Assembly: GCA_902478995.1 (NCBI GenBank)
Contig: CABSNF010000052.1
Location: 1 to 15,220, forward strand
Length of the DNA: 15,220 nt
Reading direction: 5' to 3'
DNA from: an uncultured Collinsella sp.
GTDB lineage: Bacteria; Actinomycetota; Coriobacteriia; Coriobacteriales; Coriobacteriaceae
Part shown: one piece after another, positions 7,527-13,560 of the stretch
Numbering within the stretch: position 1 is the first letter of the stretch
Layout: every line of letters starts with the position of its first letter
Program-made: the position numbers and the translations under genes
The notes under the pieces: generated by a model
The model's database searches: none
Told to the model about the DNA's origin: nothing
What the model saw: the letters and a program-made list of their open reading frames with translations, nothing else

Positions 7527-9476
7527 ATGGAACAGAGGGTCCTCGGGGGAAGATACCTCCTCAAGGATAAGGTGGGAACGGGCGGCATGGCGACCGTCTT
7601 CCGTGCGCAAGATCAGGTCCTCGACCGCACGGTTGCCGTCAAGATCATGCTGCCGCAGTATGCCGGCGACGCCACCTTCGCCGCCCGCTTTAAGCAGGAG
7701 GCCCAGGCAGCAGCAGGTCTCTCCTCCCCCTATATCGTGGGCGTCTACGATTGGGGCAAGGATGGCGATACCTACTACATCGTCATGGAGTACCTGCGCG
7801 GTACCGACCTTAAGAGCGGCATCAAGAGCCACGGCGCCCTCGATCCCAAGAAGGTCGCGCAGATCGGCTCGCAGATCAGCTCCGCGCTTTCGGTCGCCCA
7901 CAAGCACGAGATCATCCACCGCGACATTAAGCCGCAAAACATCATGGTGCTGCCCGACGGCAACATCAAGGTCATGGACTTTGGCATCGCGCGCGCAAAG
8001 AACAGCCACCTCACGCAGGACAACAATGTACTGGGCACCGCCCACTACGTAAGCCCCGAGCAAACGCGCGGCCAGGACCTCGGTCCCACCTCGGATATCT
8101 ACTCCCTGGGCGTCGTGATGTACGAGTGCGCCACCGGTCGCGTCCCCTTTGACGGCGACGACGCCATCTCGGTTGCGCTCAAGCAGGTAAACGAACTGCC
8201 GGTTCCGCCGAGCCAAGTCAACTCCGGCGTCGATGCCGATCTGGAGCGCATTATCCTCAAGTGCATGGAAAAGGACCCGGCGAACCGCTTCCAGACGGCA
8301 GACGAGCTGCGCCAGGTGCTCAACAACTACCTGTCCGGCCGCGCCGTCAACGTCTCCGAGCCCACGCGCATCATTGGCGCCGCGGGCGACCTGGGCGCCA
8401 CCAAGACCCGTGAGCTGTCTGACTCCACGCGCGCTATGGTTCGCCCCGTATCGGGCGTAAGCGGACAGACCAACCCCCGCAGCGCCGTCTCGGGCTCCAC
8501 GGGCTCCTACGAGGTCGATCAGCCCAAGTCCAGCAAGAACAAGATTATCGCCGCCGTAGTCGCCGCAATCGCCGTGGTTGGCGTTGTGGTTGCCTTCGCC
8601 ACCGGACTCTTTGGGGGCGAGCAGGTTACGGTGCCCGATGTGCTTAACAAGGACCAGCAGACCGCTATCGAGCTGATCAAGGAGGCAGGCCTTGAGGTCG
8701 GAACCGTCGACCAGAGCTATAACGACGATGTCGACGAGGGCAAGGTTGCCGAGCAGACCCCCAACGGCAACACTAAGAAGCCCAAGGGCTCCAAGGTTAA
8801 CCTGGTGATCTCCAAGGGCCCCAAGCCCTCAGAGAAAGTTGAGGTTCCGCAGCTCGTCGGCCTGACCAAGGACCAGGCCGAGGCCGCGCTGGCAAGCGTG
8901 GGCCTGAAGGGCAACGCAACCGAGGAGGCCAACGAGGCTGACGAAGGCCAGGTCTTTGAGCAGGGCACTGATGCCGGCAAGGAAGTCGAGAAGGGCACGA
9001 CCATCTCGTATAAGGTCTCCAGCGGTCCTGACACCACCTCCGTCCCCGATCTGACTGACATGACCGAGGCCCAGGCACGCAACGCCCTTGACATGGCCGG
9101 TTTTGGCGTCGACGTGAGCTACCAGGAGAACGATTCCGTCACCGAGGGCACCGTCATTAGCTGGAACCCCAGCGGCAAGCAGAAGCCCGGCGCCACGATC
9201 ACCGTCGTCATCGCCAAGAAGTCCGGCAAGGCCAGCGTTCCGGGCAACCTGTACGGCAAGAGCATCTCCGCCGCCGTCACCGCGCTCAACAACGCCGGGT
9301 TCTACAACATCGCATTCTGCGATCAGAACGGCAACCCCGTGAGTGGCAACGAAAACGCCACCGTGACGGGCGTCTCCCCCACCGGCAAGCAGTCTACCGA
9401 CAACACGATCACGCTGACGGTTTCGGTTTCTGGCTCTGGTACTGATTCAGGCGACGATTCCGGCACGACCAACTAG
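7527..9476 (+). CDS. pknB: PASTA-domain Ser/Thr protein kinase PknB
   Basis: A 649-residue membrane receptor kinase. The kinase domain spans about 9-270: glycine loop GTGGMATV (17-24), ATP lysine K39, catalytic H131-R-D with N138, D151-F-G, and an activation loop with candidate threonines T163 and T171 before SPE (176-178). A Ser/Thr-rich juxtamembrane region (271-338) is followed by one membrane helix (about 339-360). Four outside PASTA repeats come next, about 365-431, 436-501, 503-566 and 568-636, each starting with a VP motif. PASTA domains bind muropeptides or lipid II, coupling wall status to phosphorylation of FHA proteins and wall enzymes. Start ATG 7527 has AGGAG at 7517-7521. The gene follows a 132-base gap in which I found no convincing promoter, and ends before a strong terminator. 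The tail is Gly/Ser/Thr-rich. Confidence 0.96.
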   Translation: MEQRVLGGRYLLKDKVGTGGMATVFRAQDQVLDRTVAVKIMLPQYAGDATFAARFKQEAQAAAGLSSPYIVGVYDWGKDGDTYYIVMEYLRGTDLKSGIKSHGALDPKKVAQIGSQISSALSVAHKHEIIHRDIKPQNIMVLPDGNIKVMDFGIARAKNSHLTQDNNVLGTAHYVSPEQTRGQDLGPTSDIYSLGVVMYECATGRVPFDGDDAISVALKQVNELPVPPSQVNSGVDADLERIILKCMEKDPANRFQTADELRQVLNNYLSGRAVNVSEPTRIIGAAGDLGATKTRELSDSTRAMVRPVSGVSGQTNPRSAVSGSTGSYEVDQPKSSKNKIIAAVVAAIAVVGVVVAFATGLFGGEQVTVPDVLNKDQQTAIELIKEAGLEVGTVDQSYNDDVDEGKVAEQTPNGNTKKPKGSKVNLVISKGPKPSEKVEVPQLVGLTKDQAEAALASVGLKGNATEEANEADEGQVFEQGTDAGKEVEKGTTISYKVSSGPDTTSVPDLTDMTEAQARNALDMAGFGVDVSYQENDSVTEGTVISWNPSGKQKPGATITVVIAKKSGKASVPGNLYGKSISAAVTALNNAGFYNIAFCDQNGNPVSGNENATVTGVSPTGKQSTDNTITLTVSVSGSGTDSGDDSGTTN

Positions 9477-9528
9477 TCATCAAGACGTTGCCCACAGCGG
9501 CTGATGACGCAAACACATTCGCTCAACG

Positions 9529-9567
9529 GCGCCCGTTTGTCCCCCCGGCAAACGGGCGCTTTCTTTA
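9529..9567 (+). terminator. Intrinsic terminator after pknB
   Basis: An 11-bp perfect stem (GCGCCCGTTTG at 9529-9539, CAAACGGGCGC at 9549-9559) with a 9-base loop is followed by the T-rich TTTCTTTAT. It lies 53 bases after the pknB stop and closes the wall-synthesis cluster. Confidence 0.9.
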
Positions 9568-9607
9568 TCTGAAGCAGCAAAAACTACGGCATGCCTTTAG
9601 ACCAGAA

Positions 9608-9636
9608 GAGCCCGGCACCGTAGCGGTACCGGGCTC
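9608..9636 (-). terminator. tRNA-associated hairpin, copy 1
   Basis: Arms 9608-9619 and 9625-9636 (GAGCCCGGCACC / GGTACCGGGCTC) form a 12-bp stem with a 5-base loop. The single mismatch becomes a G-U pair on the minus strand, followed by TTCTGGTCT. It stands just downstream (minus strand) of the tRNA 3'-end copy at 9647. Probably a tRNA terminator; the T tract is weak. Confidence 0.55.
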
Positions 9637-9644
9637 GATATTCC

Positions 9645-9741
9645 TCTGGTGCCCCCGGGCGGATTCGAAAACTCCCCCCGCGGGAAATTGGTGACGCGGG
9701 TGTCGACGGCTCGAATCCGCCGACGGCCCCCACAAACCAGA
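9645..9741. repeat. tRNA-like inverted repeat unit A
   Basis: Bounded by TCTGGT (9645-9650) and ACCAGA (9736-9741). The left side is a minus-strand tRNA 3' end (CCA, acceptor CGGGGGC, T-loop TTCGAAT). The right side has a T-arm-like block in the other orientation: GGCGGATTCGA at 9659-9669 faces TCGAATCCGCC at 9711-9721. The middle holds CCGCGGG and GACGCGGGTG. It cannot fold as a full tRNA because the D and anticodon arms are missing. Unit B is homologous over about 80 bases. Confidence 0.6.
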
Positions 9742-9742
9742 A

Positions 9743-9766
9743 ACGGCGCCGCTCTCGCGACGCCGT
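9743..9766 (-). terminator. tRNA-associated hairpin, different sequence
   Basis: A 10-bp stem (ACGGCGCCGC 9743-9752, GCGACGCCGT 9757-9766) with a 4-base loop; the single A-C mismatch reads as a T-G wobble on the minus strand. On that strand it is followed by TTCTGGTTTGT. It separates units A and B and differs in sequence from the hairpins at 9608 and 9865, so the array is not a simple tandem duplication. Confidence 0.5.
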
Positions 9767-9774
9767 CATAATCT

Positions 9775-9863
9775 TCTGGTGCCCCCGGGCGGATTCGAAA
9801 ACTCCCCCGCGGGGAAATGAGTGACGCGGGTGCCGACGGTCCGAATCCTGCCCTTAGACCAGA
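9775..9863. repeat. tRNA-like inverted repeat unit B
   Basis: Same plan as unit A, 130 bases further on: TCTGGT 9775-9780, ACCAGA 9858-9863, the identical minus-strand tRNA 3'-end block from 9777, a CCCCGCGGGG palindrome, and an inverted T-arm-like GACGGTCCGAATCC. Base differences from unit A (for example GTGTCGACGG versus GTGCCGACGG) show that the copies have diverged. Confidence 0.6.
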
Positions 9864-9864
9864 A

Positions 9865-9893
9865 GAGCCCGGCACCATAGCGGTACCGGGCTC
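9865..9893 (-). terminator. tRNA-associated hairpin, copy 2
   Basis: The same hairpin as at 9608-9636 with one loop change (GTAGC to ATAGC). It lies 10 bases downstream (minus strand) of the tRNA-Arg 3' fragment and was probably that gene's original terminator. Confidence 0.6.
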
Positions 9894-9903
9894 GATATTC
9901 CTC

Positions 9904-9948
9904 TGGTGCCCCCGGGCGGATTCGAACCGTCGACACCCGCTTTAGGAG
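9904..9948 (-). pseudogene. tRNA-Arg(CCT) 3' half, truncated by integration
   Basis: Read on the minus strand this gives the anticodon loop CTCCTAA (anticodon CCT at 9944-9946), the 3' anticodon stem AGCGG, a 5-base variable loop GTGTC, T-arm GACGG-TTCGAAT-CCGCC, acceptor CGGGGGC, A73 and encoded CCA. The bases upstream do not pair: no CCGCT for the anticodon stem, no D arm, and no GCCCCCG for the acceptor. So the 5' half is absent and the piece cannot be a working tRNA. The T-stem also has an A-C mismatch (positions 50-64). Confidence 0.8.
9904..9948. other. attL attachment site of the integrated element
   Basis: The tRNA-compatible sequence stops at 9948. To its right the DNA becomes AT-richer and leads to a tyrosine integrase gene 238 bases away. 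This is the usual layout when an element integrates into the 3' half of a tRNA gene: the displaced 3' half stays with the chromosome, and the element restores the tRNA at the other end (attR). The exact crossover within this identity block cannot be fixed from one junction. Confidence 0.7.
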
Positions 9949-9965
9949 GTCATGAGCTCTTACCC

Positions 9966-10011
9966 TACCTGCGGTTTTTCATTTTCATCAATATCTCTGT
10001 TTCCGCAGGTA
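9966..10011. repeat. Inverted repeat near attL
   Basis: TACCTGCGG at 9966-9974 and CCGCAGGTA at 10003-10011 form perfect 9-bp arms, 28 bases apart with an AT-rich centre. The spacing suits a paired protein-binding site (integrase or directionality factor) better than an RNA terminator. Function is inferred from position only. Confidence 0.4.
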
Positions 10012-10056
10012 ATTTAGCTATTCTGCCGTTTTTGCTCTTCTTGATTAGTTTTCTAT

Positions 10057-10107
10057 TTCACCCTATTTACACCCCTTCACCCCTTCATTTTGACTTGCAG
10101 GGGTGAA
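10057..10107. repeat. TTCACCC repeats between attL and integrase
   Basis: TTCACCC occurs at 10057-10063 and TTCACCCC at 10076-10083, 19 bases apart. A related TTACACCCC lies at 10067-10075, and an inverted GGGGTGAA at 10100-10107. Short repeats at this place are what arm-type binding sites of a tyrosine integrase would look like. Confidence 0.4.
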
Positions 10108-10113
10108 ATTTTT
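10076..10113 (+). terminator. Possible terminator hairpin in element leader
   Basis: TTCACCCCT (10076-10084) pairs with AGGGGTGAA (10099-10107) around a 14-base loop, followed by ATTTTT at 10108-10113. The short stem and large loop make it weak. It shares bases with the TTCACCC repeats and may be a binding site instead. Confidence 0.35.
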
Positions 10114-10164
10114 GGGTTAGCCTCGGGGGCGAGGCCCTCAAAGCCCCGCCCCCGAGGCTAACCC
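10114..10164. promoter_or_regulatory. Perfect 18-bp-arm hairpin upstream of integrase
   Basis: GGGTTAGCCTCGGGGGCG (10114-10131) and its exact complement at 10147-10164 flank a 15-base centre that can extend the stem by a GGC/GCC pairing. No T tract follows on either strand, so it is not a standard terminator. It ends 22 bases before the integrase ATG, where it could hold back read-through or ribosome access, or act as a DNA site for recombination or transfer. Confidence 0.6.
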
Positions 10165-10186
10165 AACGCACCACCCCTGGAGACCC

Positions 10187-11488
10187 ATGGAAACCAGAAT
10201 CAAACCCACAGCCAAAGGCACTTCCGAACCGATCAAGGGAAAACCCGGTTCCTTCCGCATCTACTTCTCTCTCGGTCGCGACCCCGAATCCGGCAAGAAC
10301 GGGAAACGAGTCAGATACCTAAAGACGCCCAAGAGAACCATCCATTGCAAGAGCAAAAACCCGAAGAACTGGCCCGGTGAGGTGGCGAATGCGCTCGATG
10401 CCTACCGGAAGGAGCTGGAGACCTATGAACCGGCTAGCGACATGCCGACCACTGTTTCCGGATACGCTGAGGATTTCCATCGGCTCCGAGAAAGCTCCTT
10501 CGGCTCCCCTCTTTCTTTCCAAAGAGAGGAATATGACGTGCGCCATATACGCGAGCTGTTCGGCGACATGCCCCTCGGCGCACTGAGGCCCGACGAGATC
10601 AAACGGGCGTATGCTGAAGCGATCTCAACCGGAAGATTCACAGAGGCCGAGATTCGTCGTATCCACGTCAAGCTCAAACAGGTCATGCAGGACGCACTGG
10701 AGAATGAGCTAATCGGGCGCAACCCATGCATCAGCATCAAACTCCCAAAGCCAGACCTTAGAGTGCGTAACTTCCTCCCACCCGACGAACTGCCCCGATT
10801 CACCAAATGCCTGCTATCCGAACCCATGGGGCCGATGACCGTCTGCACCATGCTCATATTCCACCTAGGACTCAGGAAAGGCGAGGCCCTGGGGCTCTGT
10901 TGGGAAGACTACGACCCCGAGGCGATGGAGATCCGAATCATCCGCCAGTACACCAATGACAAAACGCTCAGGGCACCAAAATCGGAAATGAGCAGGCGAA
11001 TCCTGTCTATAGACTCTTCGCTGGCCGCGTATCTAAACGACTGGAAGATGCGGCAGCGCAGTCTATTCGAGCAACGCGGGCTGAGACAGAGAAACTCTGA
11101 CCCCCTCGTTCACGCCTTCAGCACGCATAAGGACGAAAACGGCAACCTTCACGTCAGTATCACCCGACCCGATGGACACAACTATTCACGCTGGTTCAGG
11201 GATTTCTGCGTCGACAACGGCTATGGCGAGTACGCCAACGTAACAAGCCAGTTCAAGCGCAACGGCAAACTGCACACACGAGGCACCGGATACTCAGGGC
11301 TCGTTCCCCATGGCCTGAGGCACACGGCAGCAACGGCCCTTGTTGCGAGCAACGTCGACTTAAAGACCGTTCAAGCGAGAATGGGCCATGCGTCCGCAAG
11401 CACAACCGCAAACTTCTACACCCATGCAATCAGGGCAAATGACCGAAACGCAGCTGAGGTATTTGAATCGCTTTCATCTAATAATTAG
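10187..11488 (+). CDS. int: Tyrosine recombinase (integrase)
   Basis: A 433-residue phage/ICE-type integrase that should join the element to the tRNA-Arg site and help excise it. Residues 20-60 look like the N-terminal arm-binding domain (GSFRIYFSLGRDPESG onward). About 85-170 is the SAM-like core-binding domain. The catalytic domain runs from about 195 to the end. Active-site residues are visible: R230 in LGLRKGEALGL, H375-x-x-R378 in HGLRHT, H401 in MGHAS, and nucleophile Y411 in FYTHAI. Start ATG 10187 has GGAGA at 10179-10183, a short spacing. Arginine codons AGA and AGG and codons such as ATA are common here but rare in the wall cluster, which fits foreign origin. Length is ordinary for the family and the frame is intact. 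Confidence 0.95.
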   Translation: METRIKPTAKGTSEPIKGKPGSFRIYFSLGRDPESGKNGKRVRYLKTPKRTIHCKSKNPKNWPGEVANALDAYRKELETYEPASDMPTTVSGYAEDFHRLRESSFGSPLSFQREEYDVRHIRELFGDMPLGALRPDEIKRAYAEAISTGRFTEAEIRRIHVKLKQVMQDALENELIGRNPCISIKLPKPDLRVRNFLPPDELPRFTKCLLSEPMGPMTVCTMLIFHLGLRKGEALGLCWEDYDPEAMEIRIIRQYTNDKTLRAPKSEMSRRILSIDSSLAAYLNDWKMRQRSLFEQRGLRQRNSDPLVHAFSTHKDENGNLHVSITRPDGHNYSRWFRDFCVDNGYGEYANVTSQFKRNGKLHTRGTGYSGLVPHGLRHTAATALVASNVDLKTVQARMGHASASTTANFYTHAIRANDRNAAEVFESLSSNN

Positions 11489-11568
11489 CTATTTCAACTG
11501 GGTACTTCACTATTTCTCCATATCGTGGGCTATTAGTGACATTCGCATGGGCCATATCGACTGAACGG

Positions 11569-11577
11569 TGATACATT
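11569..11577 (+). promoter_or_regulatory. Possible extended -10 promoter
   Basis: TGATACATT reads as an extended -10 element (TG, one base, TACATT) 34 bases before the GTG start at 11611. No good -35 lies 17 bases upstream. The 122-base gap after int is AT-richer than its surroundings. Tentative. Confidence 0.3.
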
Positions 11578-11594
11578 ATTCGCAAGTTGAATGG

Positions 11595-11604
11595 AAGGAG
11601 GTGA
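11595..11604 (+). promoter_or_regulatory. Full-consensus ribosome binding site
   Basis: AAGGAGGTGA is an uninterrupted match to the anti-Shine-Dalgarno tail of 16S rRNA, ending 6 bases before GTG 11611. It fixes the start of the following gene and shows which strand is coding here. Confidence 0.8.
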
Positions 11605-11610
11605 GTATAC

Positions 11611-12342
11611 GTGGCGTTGGCAAAGAAGGCTGAGAAGCGAATTCGCATTCCCGAGAATCTCAGGGCCCCCTTCGCACAGATGGTTTCGGACGAGGCTTAC
11701 CTGCGGGCAACTGACGAATCGAAAACCATCATCGGACTCGTCTTCGAGAAGGTGCTTCCCGCGTCCGCGTTCGCGAGGGACAGAATGCTCAACGTCTACA
11801 GCGGTGATAGCCTGTTCACGAGTGTGTCGGACGTATTGCGTTCGAACGTCACCGGCGCAATCGGCACCGTCGCCGAAGCGGACTATAAGCCCATAATCGA
11901 GTTCGGAGCGAGGCTCATTCACGAGAGGAGCTGCGGCACTGCGCTCTACACCGGTGCAATGGACATACCGCACCTTCGACGTTGCTTCGAGTCTGTTCTC
12001 GACTACATGGAACACGAGACCCGGAGCGACCCCTCGAATCCCCTTCTCGACTACGAGACGTCCCGTGCAGTCAAGTACGGACGCTCGCTGATGGACGAGT
12101 GCTCGACGGAGTTCAATCGAGCGCCCGTAGCAGCCCTCGTTCGCTTCGCAGTTGAGTACTTCGACGAGATTGGATGCCTGAACGCAACATGCGCCTATCT
12201 CGCCGATGCTTTTTCCGCGCTTGAAGAGAGCGTCACCATCTCGGCTAACAAGTGCGGCAACAAGCACGTACCACCGGACACCCCGGAGCTGCGCCGCAAA
12301 TGGAGCGACCTTCTGGAGACGGTCTGCTCCGACTGGCAATAG
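11611..12342 (+). CDS. Unrecognised 243-residue element protein
   Basis: I do not recognise this protein. It starts at GTG 11611 behind a consensus ribosome site. It is soluble-looking: no membrane segment, no signal peptide, mixed charge, mostly helical in composition. The N-terminus (ALAKKAEKRIRIPENLR) is basic and could touch nucleic acid. The rest alternates acidic and hydrophobic helices, with scattered cysteines that form no clear metal motif. It sits between the integrase and the small DNA-binding gene, with 76 bases before the latter. In many elements this slot holds a regulator, defence cargo or an accessory mobilisation protein; nothing in the sequence selects among these. Confidence 0.75.
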   Translation: MALAKKAEKRIRIPENLRAPFAQMVSDEAYLRATDESKTIIGLVFEKVLPASAFARDRMLNVYSGDSLFTSVSDVLRSNVTGAIGTVAEADYKPIIEFGARLIHERSCGTALYTGAMDIPHLRRCFESVLDYMEHETRSDPSNPLLDYETSRAVKYGRSLMDECSTEFNRAPVAALVRFAVEYFDEIGCLNATCAYLADAFSALEESVTISANKCGNKHVPPDTPELRRKWSDLLETVCSDWQ

Positions 12343-12418
12343 AAAACGGCACCCGACTCCCCTCTCTTAGTCGCCAAACCTCGAAGAGGAGCCGAGCGCC
12401 CCAAACAAGGAGTTTATC

Positions 12419-12661
12419 ATGCATCTTGCAGATGACCCCAAGACCGACGCCATCTCCGCAGGCATCAACCTGCGCCATGTCGGCACCAAGCGCATCATGA
12501 GCCGCCTGGACGTTCAGATCCTCACCGGCATCGGACAATCCAGCGCCATCAAGCTCATGAAGTCCACCCACCACTGCTTTAGCATCGCCAACCAGTACTT
12601 CGTCATGGAAGAGGACCTGTTCGACTACTTCCACAAGCTGGCAGAGGGGGCGAGCGAGTAA
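12419..12661 (+). CDS. Small DNA-binding-like protein (helix-turn-helix/excisionase type)
   Basis: An 80-residue protein. Residues 27-72 (SRLDVQILTGIGQSSAIKLM onward) have the pattern of a short helix-turn-helix followed by a wing-like hydrophobic strand (YFVMEEDLFDYF), as in excisionase or DUF3173-like proteins of integrative elements. That grouping is by pattern only. Start ATG 12419 has AAGGAG at 12407-12412. The stop shares one base with the next ATG (TAATG), so it is coupled to the DnaB-like ATPase, which hints at a joint role such as directing the ATPase to a site, or a role as recombination directionality factor. Confidence 0.65.
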   Translation: MHLADDPKTDAISAGINLRHVGTKRIMSRLDVQILTGIGQSSAIKLMKSTHHCFSIANQYFVMEEDLFDYFHKLAEGASE

Positions 12662-13557
12662 TGCAGCGCCCGAACGTCAATCCCCTCGTCTTCGAGCTTG
12701 ATGTGCTCGACGAGCACGTCCACGCCCTTCAGGAAGACAAACCCATCGCCTCCTTCGGGCTCGATGCACTCAACAGCATCCTCGGCGGTGTCTACCCCGG
12801 GCTCAACTACGCAATCGGGACCGCCCCGGGCAAGGGCAAGACGACACTGGCACTCCAGGAGGCCGACAAGCTCGCGGCAGACGGGCACCCGGTAATCTAC
12901 GTTTCCGCCGAGCTTCCCGCGCACAAGCTGATCGAGAAGAGCCTGGCGCGTCTCAGCGACGGCAAAGTCGCGTTGTCCGAGGTCTCCAGCTGCGCGACCC
13001 AGAATCACCCTAAGCACGCGACTTTCGAGGCTGCACTCGACAAATATCGCACCAAGATCGCCCCCAATCTCTGCATCACCGGCCCGCTCAACACCGTGGA
13101 GCTCTCCAACCTCGTCGGGCTGGTAACACGCGAGCGCGGCGAGGTCCCCATCGTCTTCATTGACTACCTCCAGCTCCTCGCCTGCGGCGTCACGGCGGAC
13201 CAGCAGTTCATCGACGAGCGATTGGCTATCACAGCATGCGTGAAGGGCCTCCGCGAAATCTCGAACCTCTATGGCTCTCCCGTCATCGCACTGAGCTCGA
13301 CCACTCGCAAGTCCTACGATTCCGGGAAGTCGGCCAGGCCCAACCTCGCCATGTTCGGTGGTTCCTCCGCTGTCGAGTACGGCTTTGACTCGGTGCTCTA
13401 CCTCGCCGATGACAATGACAAGCCCGAGTGGCCCTACGAGTCTCCCGCAACCGGCACGCCCCTCAAGCTCGTCGCCCTCAAGAACCGCTACGGCACGCTG
13501 GGCGAGTCCCGACTCGACTTCGACGGTACGCGCGCCACCTTCCACGACAGGGGCTAG
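12661..13557 (+). CDS. DnaB-type RecA-fold ATPase (helicase C-domain, no N-domain)
   Basis: A 298-residue protein matching the C-terminal motor domain of replicative helicase DnaB. Visible: Walker A GTAPGKGKTT (53-62), the H1a glutamate in VSAELP (E84), Walker B VFIDYLQLL (165-173), the H3 segment VIALSSTTRKSYD (208-220) and an arginine-finger-like KNRYGTLGE (274-282). The usual DnaB N-terminal collar domain (about 150 residues) is missing; only about 25 residues precede the motor. It could act as an element helicase, a helicase-related loader or a RecA-like ATPase helping copy the excised element. It is joined to the upstream small gene by a TAATG overlap and lies 3 bases before mobC, so it belongs to the transfer operon. 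Confidence 0.85.
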   Translation: MQRPNVNPLVFELDVLDEHVHALQEDKPIASFGLDALNSILGGVYPGLNYAIGTAPGKGKTTLALQEADKLAADGHPVIYVSAELPAHKLIEKSLARLSDGKVALSEVSSCATQNHPKHATFEAALDKYRTKIAPNLCITGPLNTVELSNLVGLVTRERGEVPIVFIDYLQLLACGVTADQQFIDERLAITACVKGLREISNLYGSPVIALSSTTRKSYDSGKSARPNLAMFGGSSAVEYGFDSVLYLADDNDKPEWPYESPATGTPLKLVALKNRYGTLGESRLDFDGTRATFHDRG

Positions 13558-13560
13558 CCC

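Noticed and set aside
7515..8216. 233-codon minus-strand frame opposite pknB
   Set aside because: It overlays the kinase catalytic core and is explained by codon bias.
9488..9878. Several frames on both strands across the tRNA-like units
   Set aside because: They translate terminators and tRNA pieces and repeat with the units; none has a ribosome site or a family.
9952..10017. 21-codon frame after AGGAGG at the attL junction
   Set aside because: The AGGAGG is the complement of the anticodon loop and lies only two bases from the ATG; likely chance.
9906..10106. 66-codon plus-strand frame beginning in the tRNA fragment
   Set aside because: Its first residues (PGGFEPSTPAL) are the translation of a tRNA T-arm and acceptor complement; the frame has no ribosome site.
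9568..10186. CRISPR array, because of the regular 128-bp spacing
   Set aside because: Only three copies, tRNA-derived, with long homologous spacers and no cas gene.
11533..12339. 268-codon minus-strand frame opposite the 243-residue gene
   Set aside because: The plus strand has a consensus ribosome site and the operon's direction; the minus frame has neither, and its composition is typical of a GC-rich shadow.
12343..12418. oriT or promoter in the gap before the 80-residue gene
   Set aside because: Only a 5-bp weak repeat (CGACT/AGTCG) and the ribosome site are visible; not enough to call.
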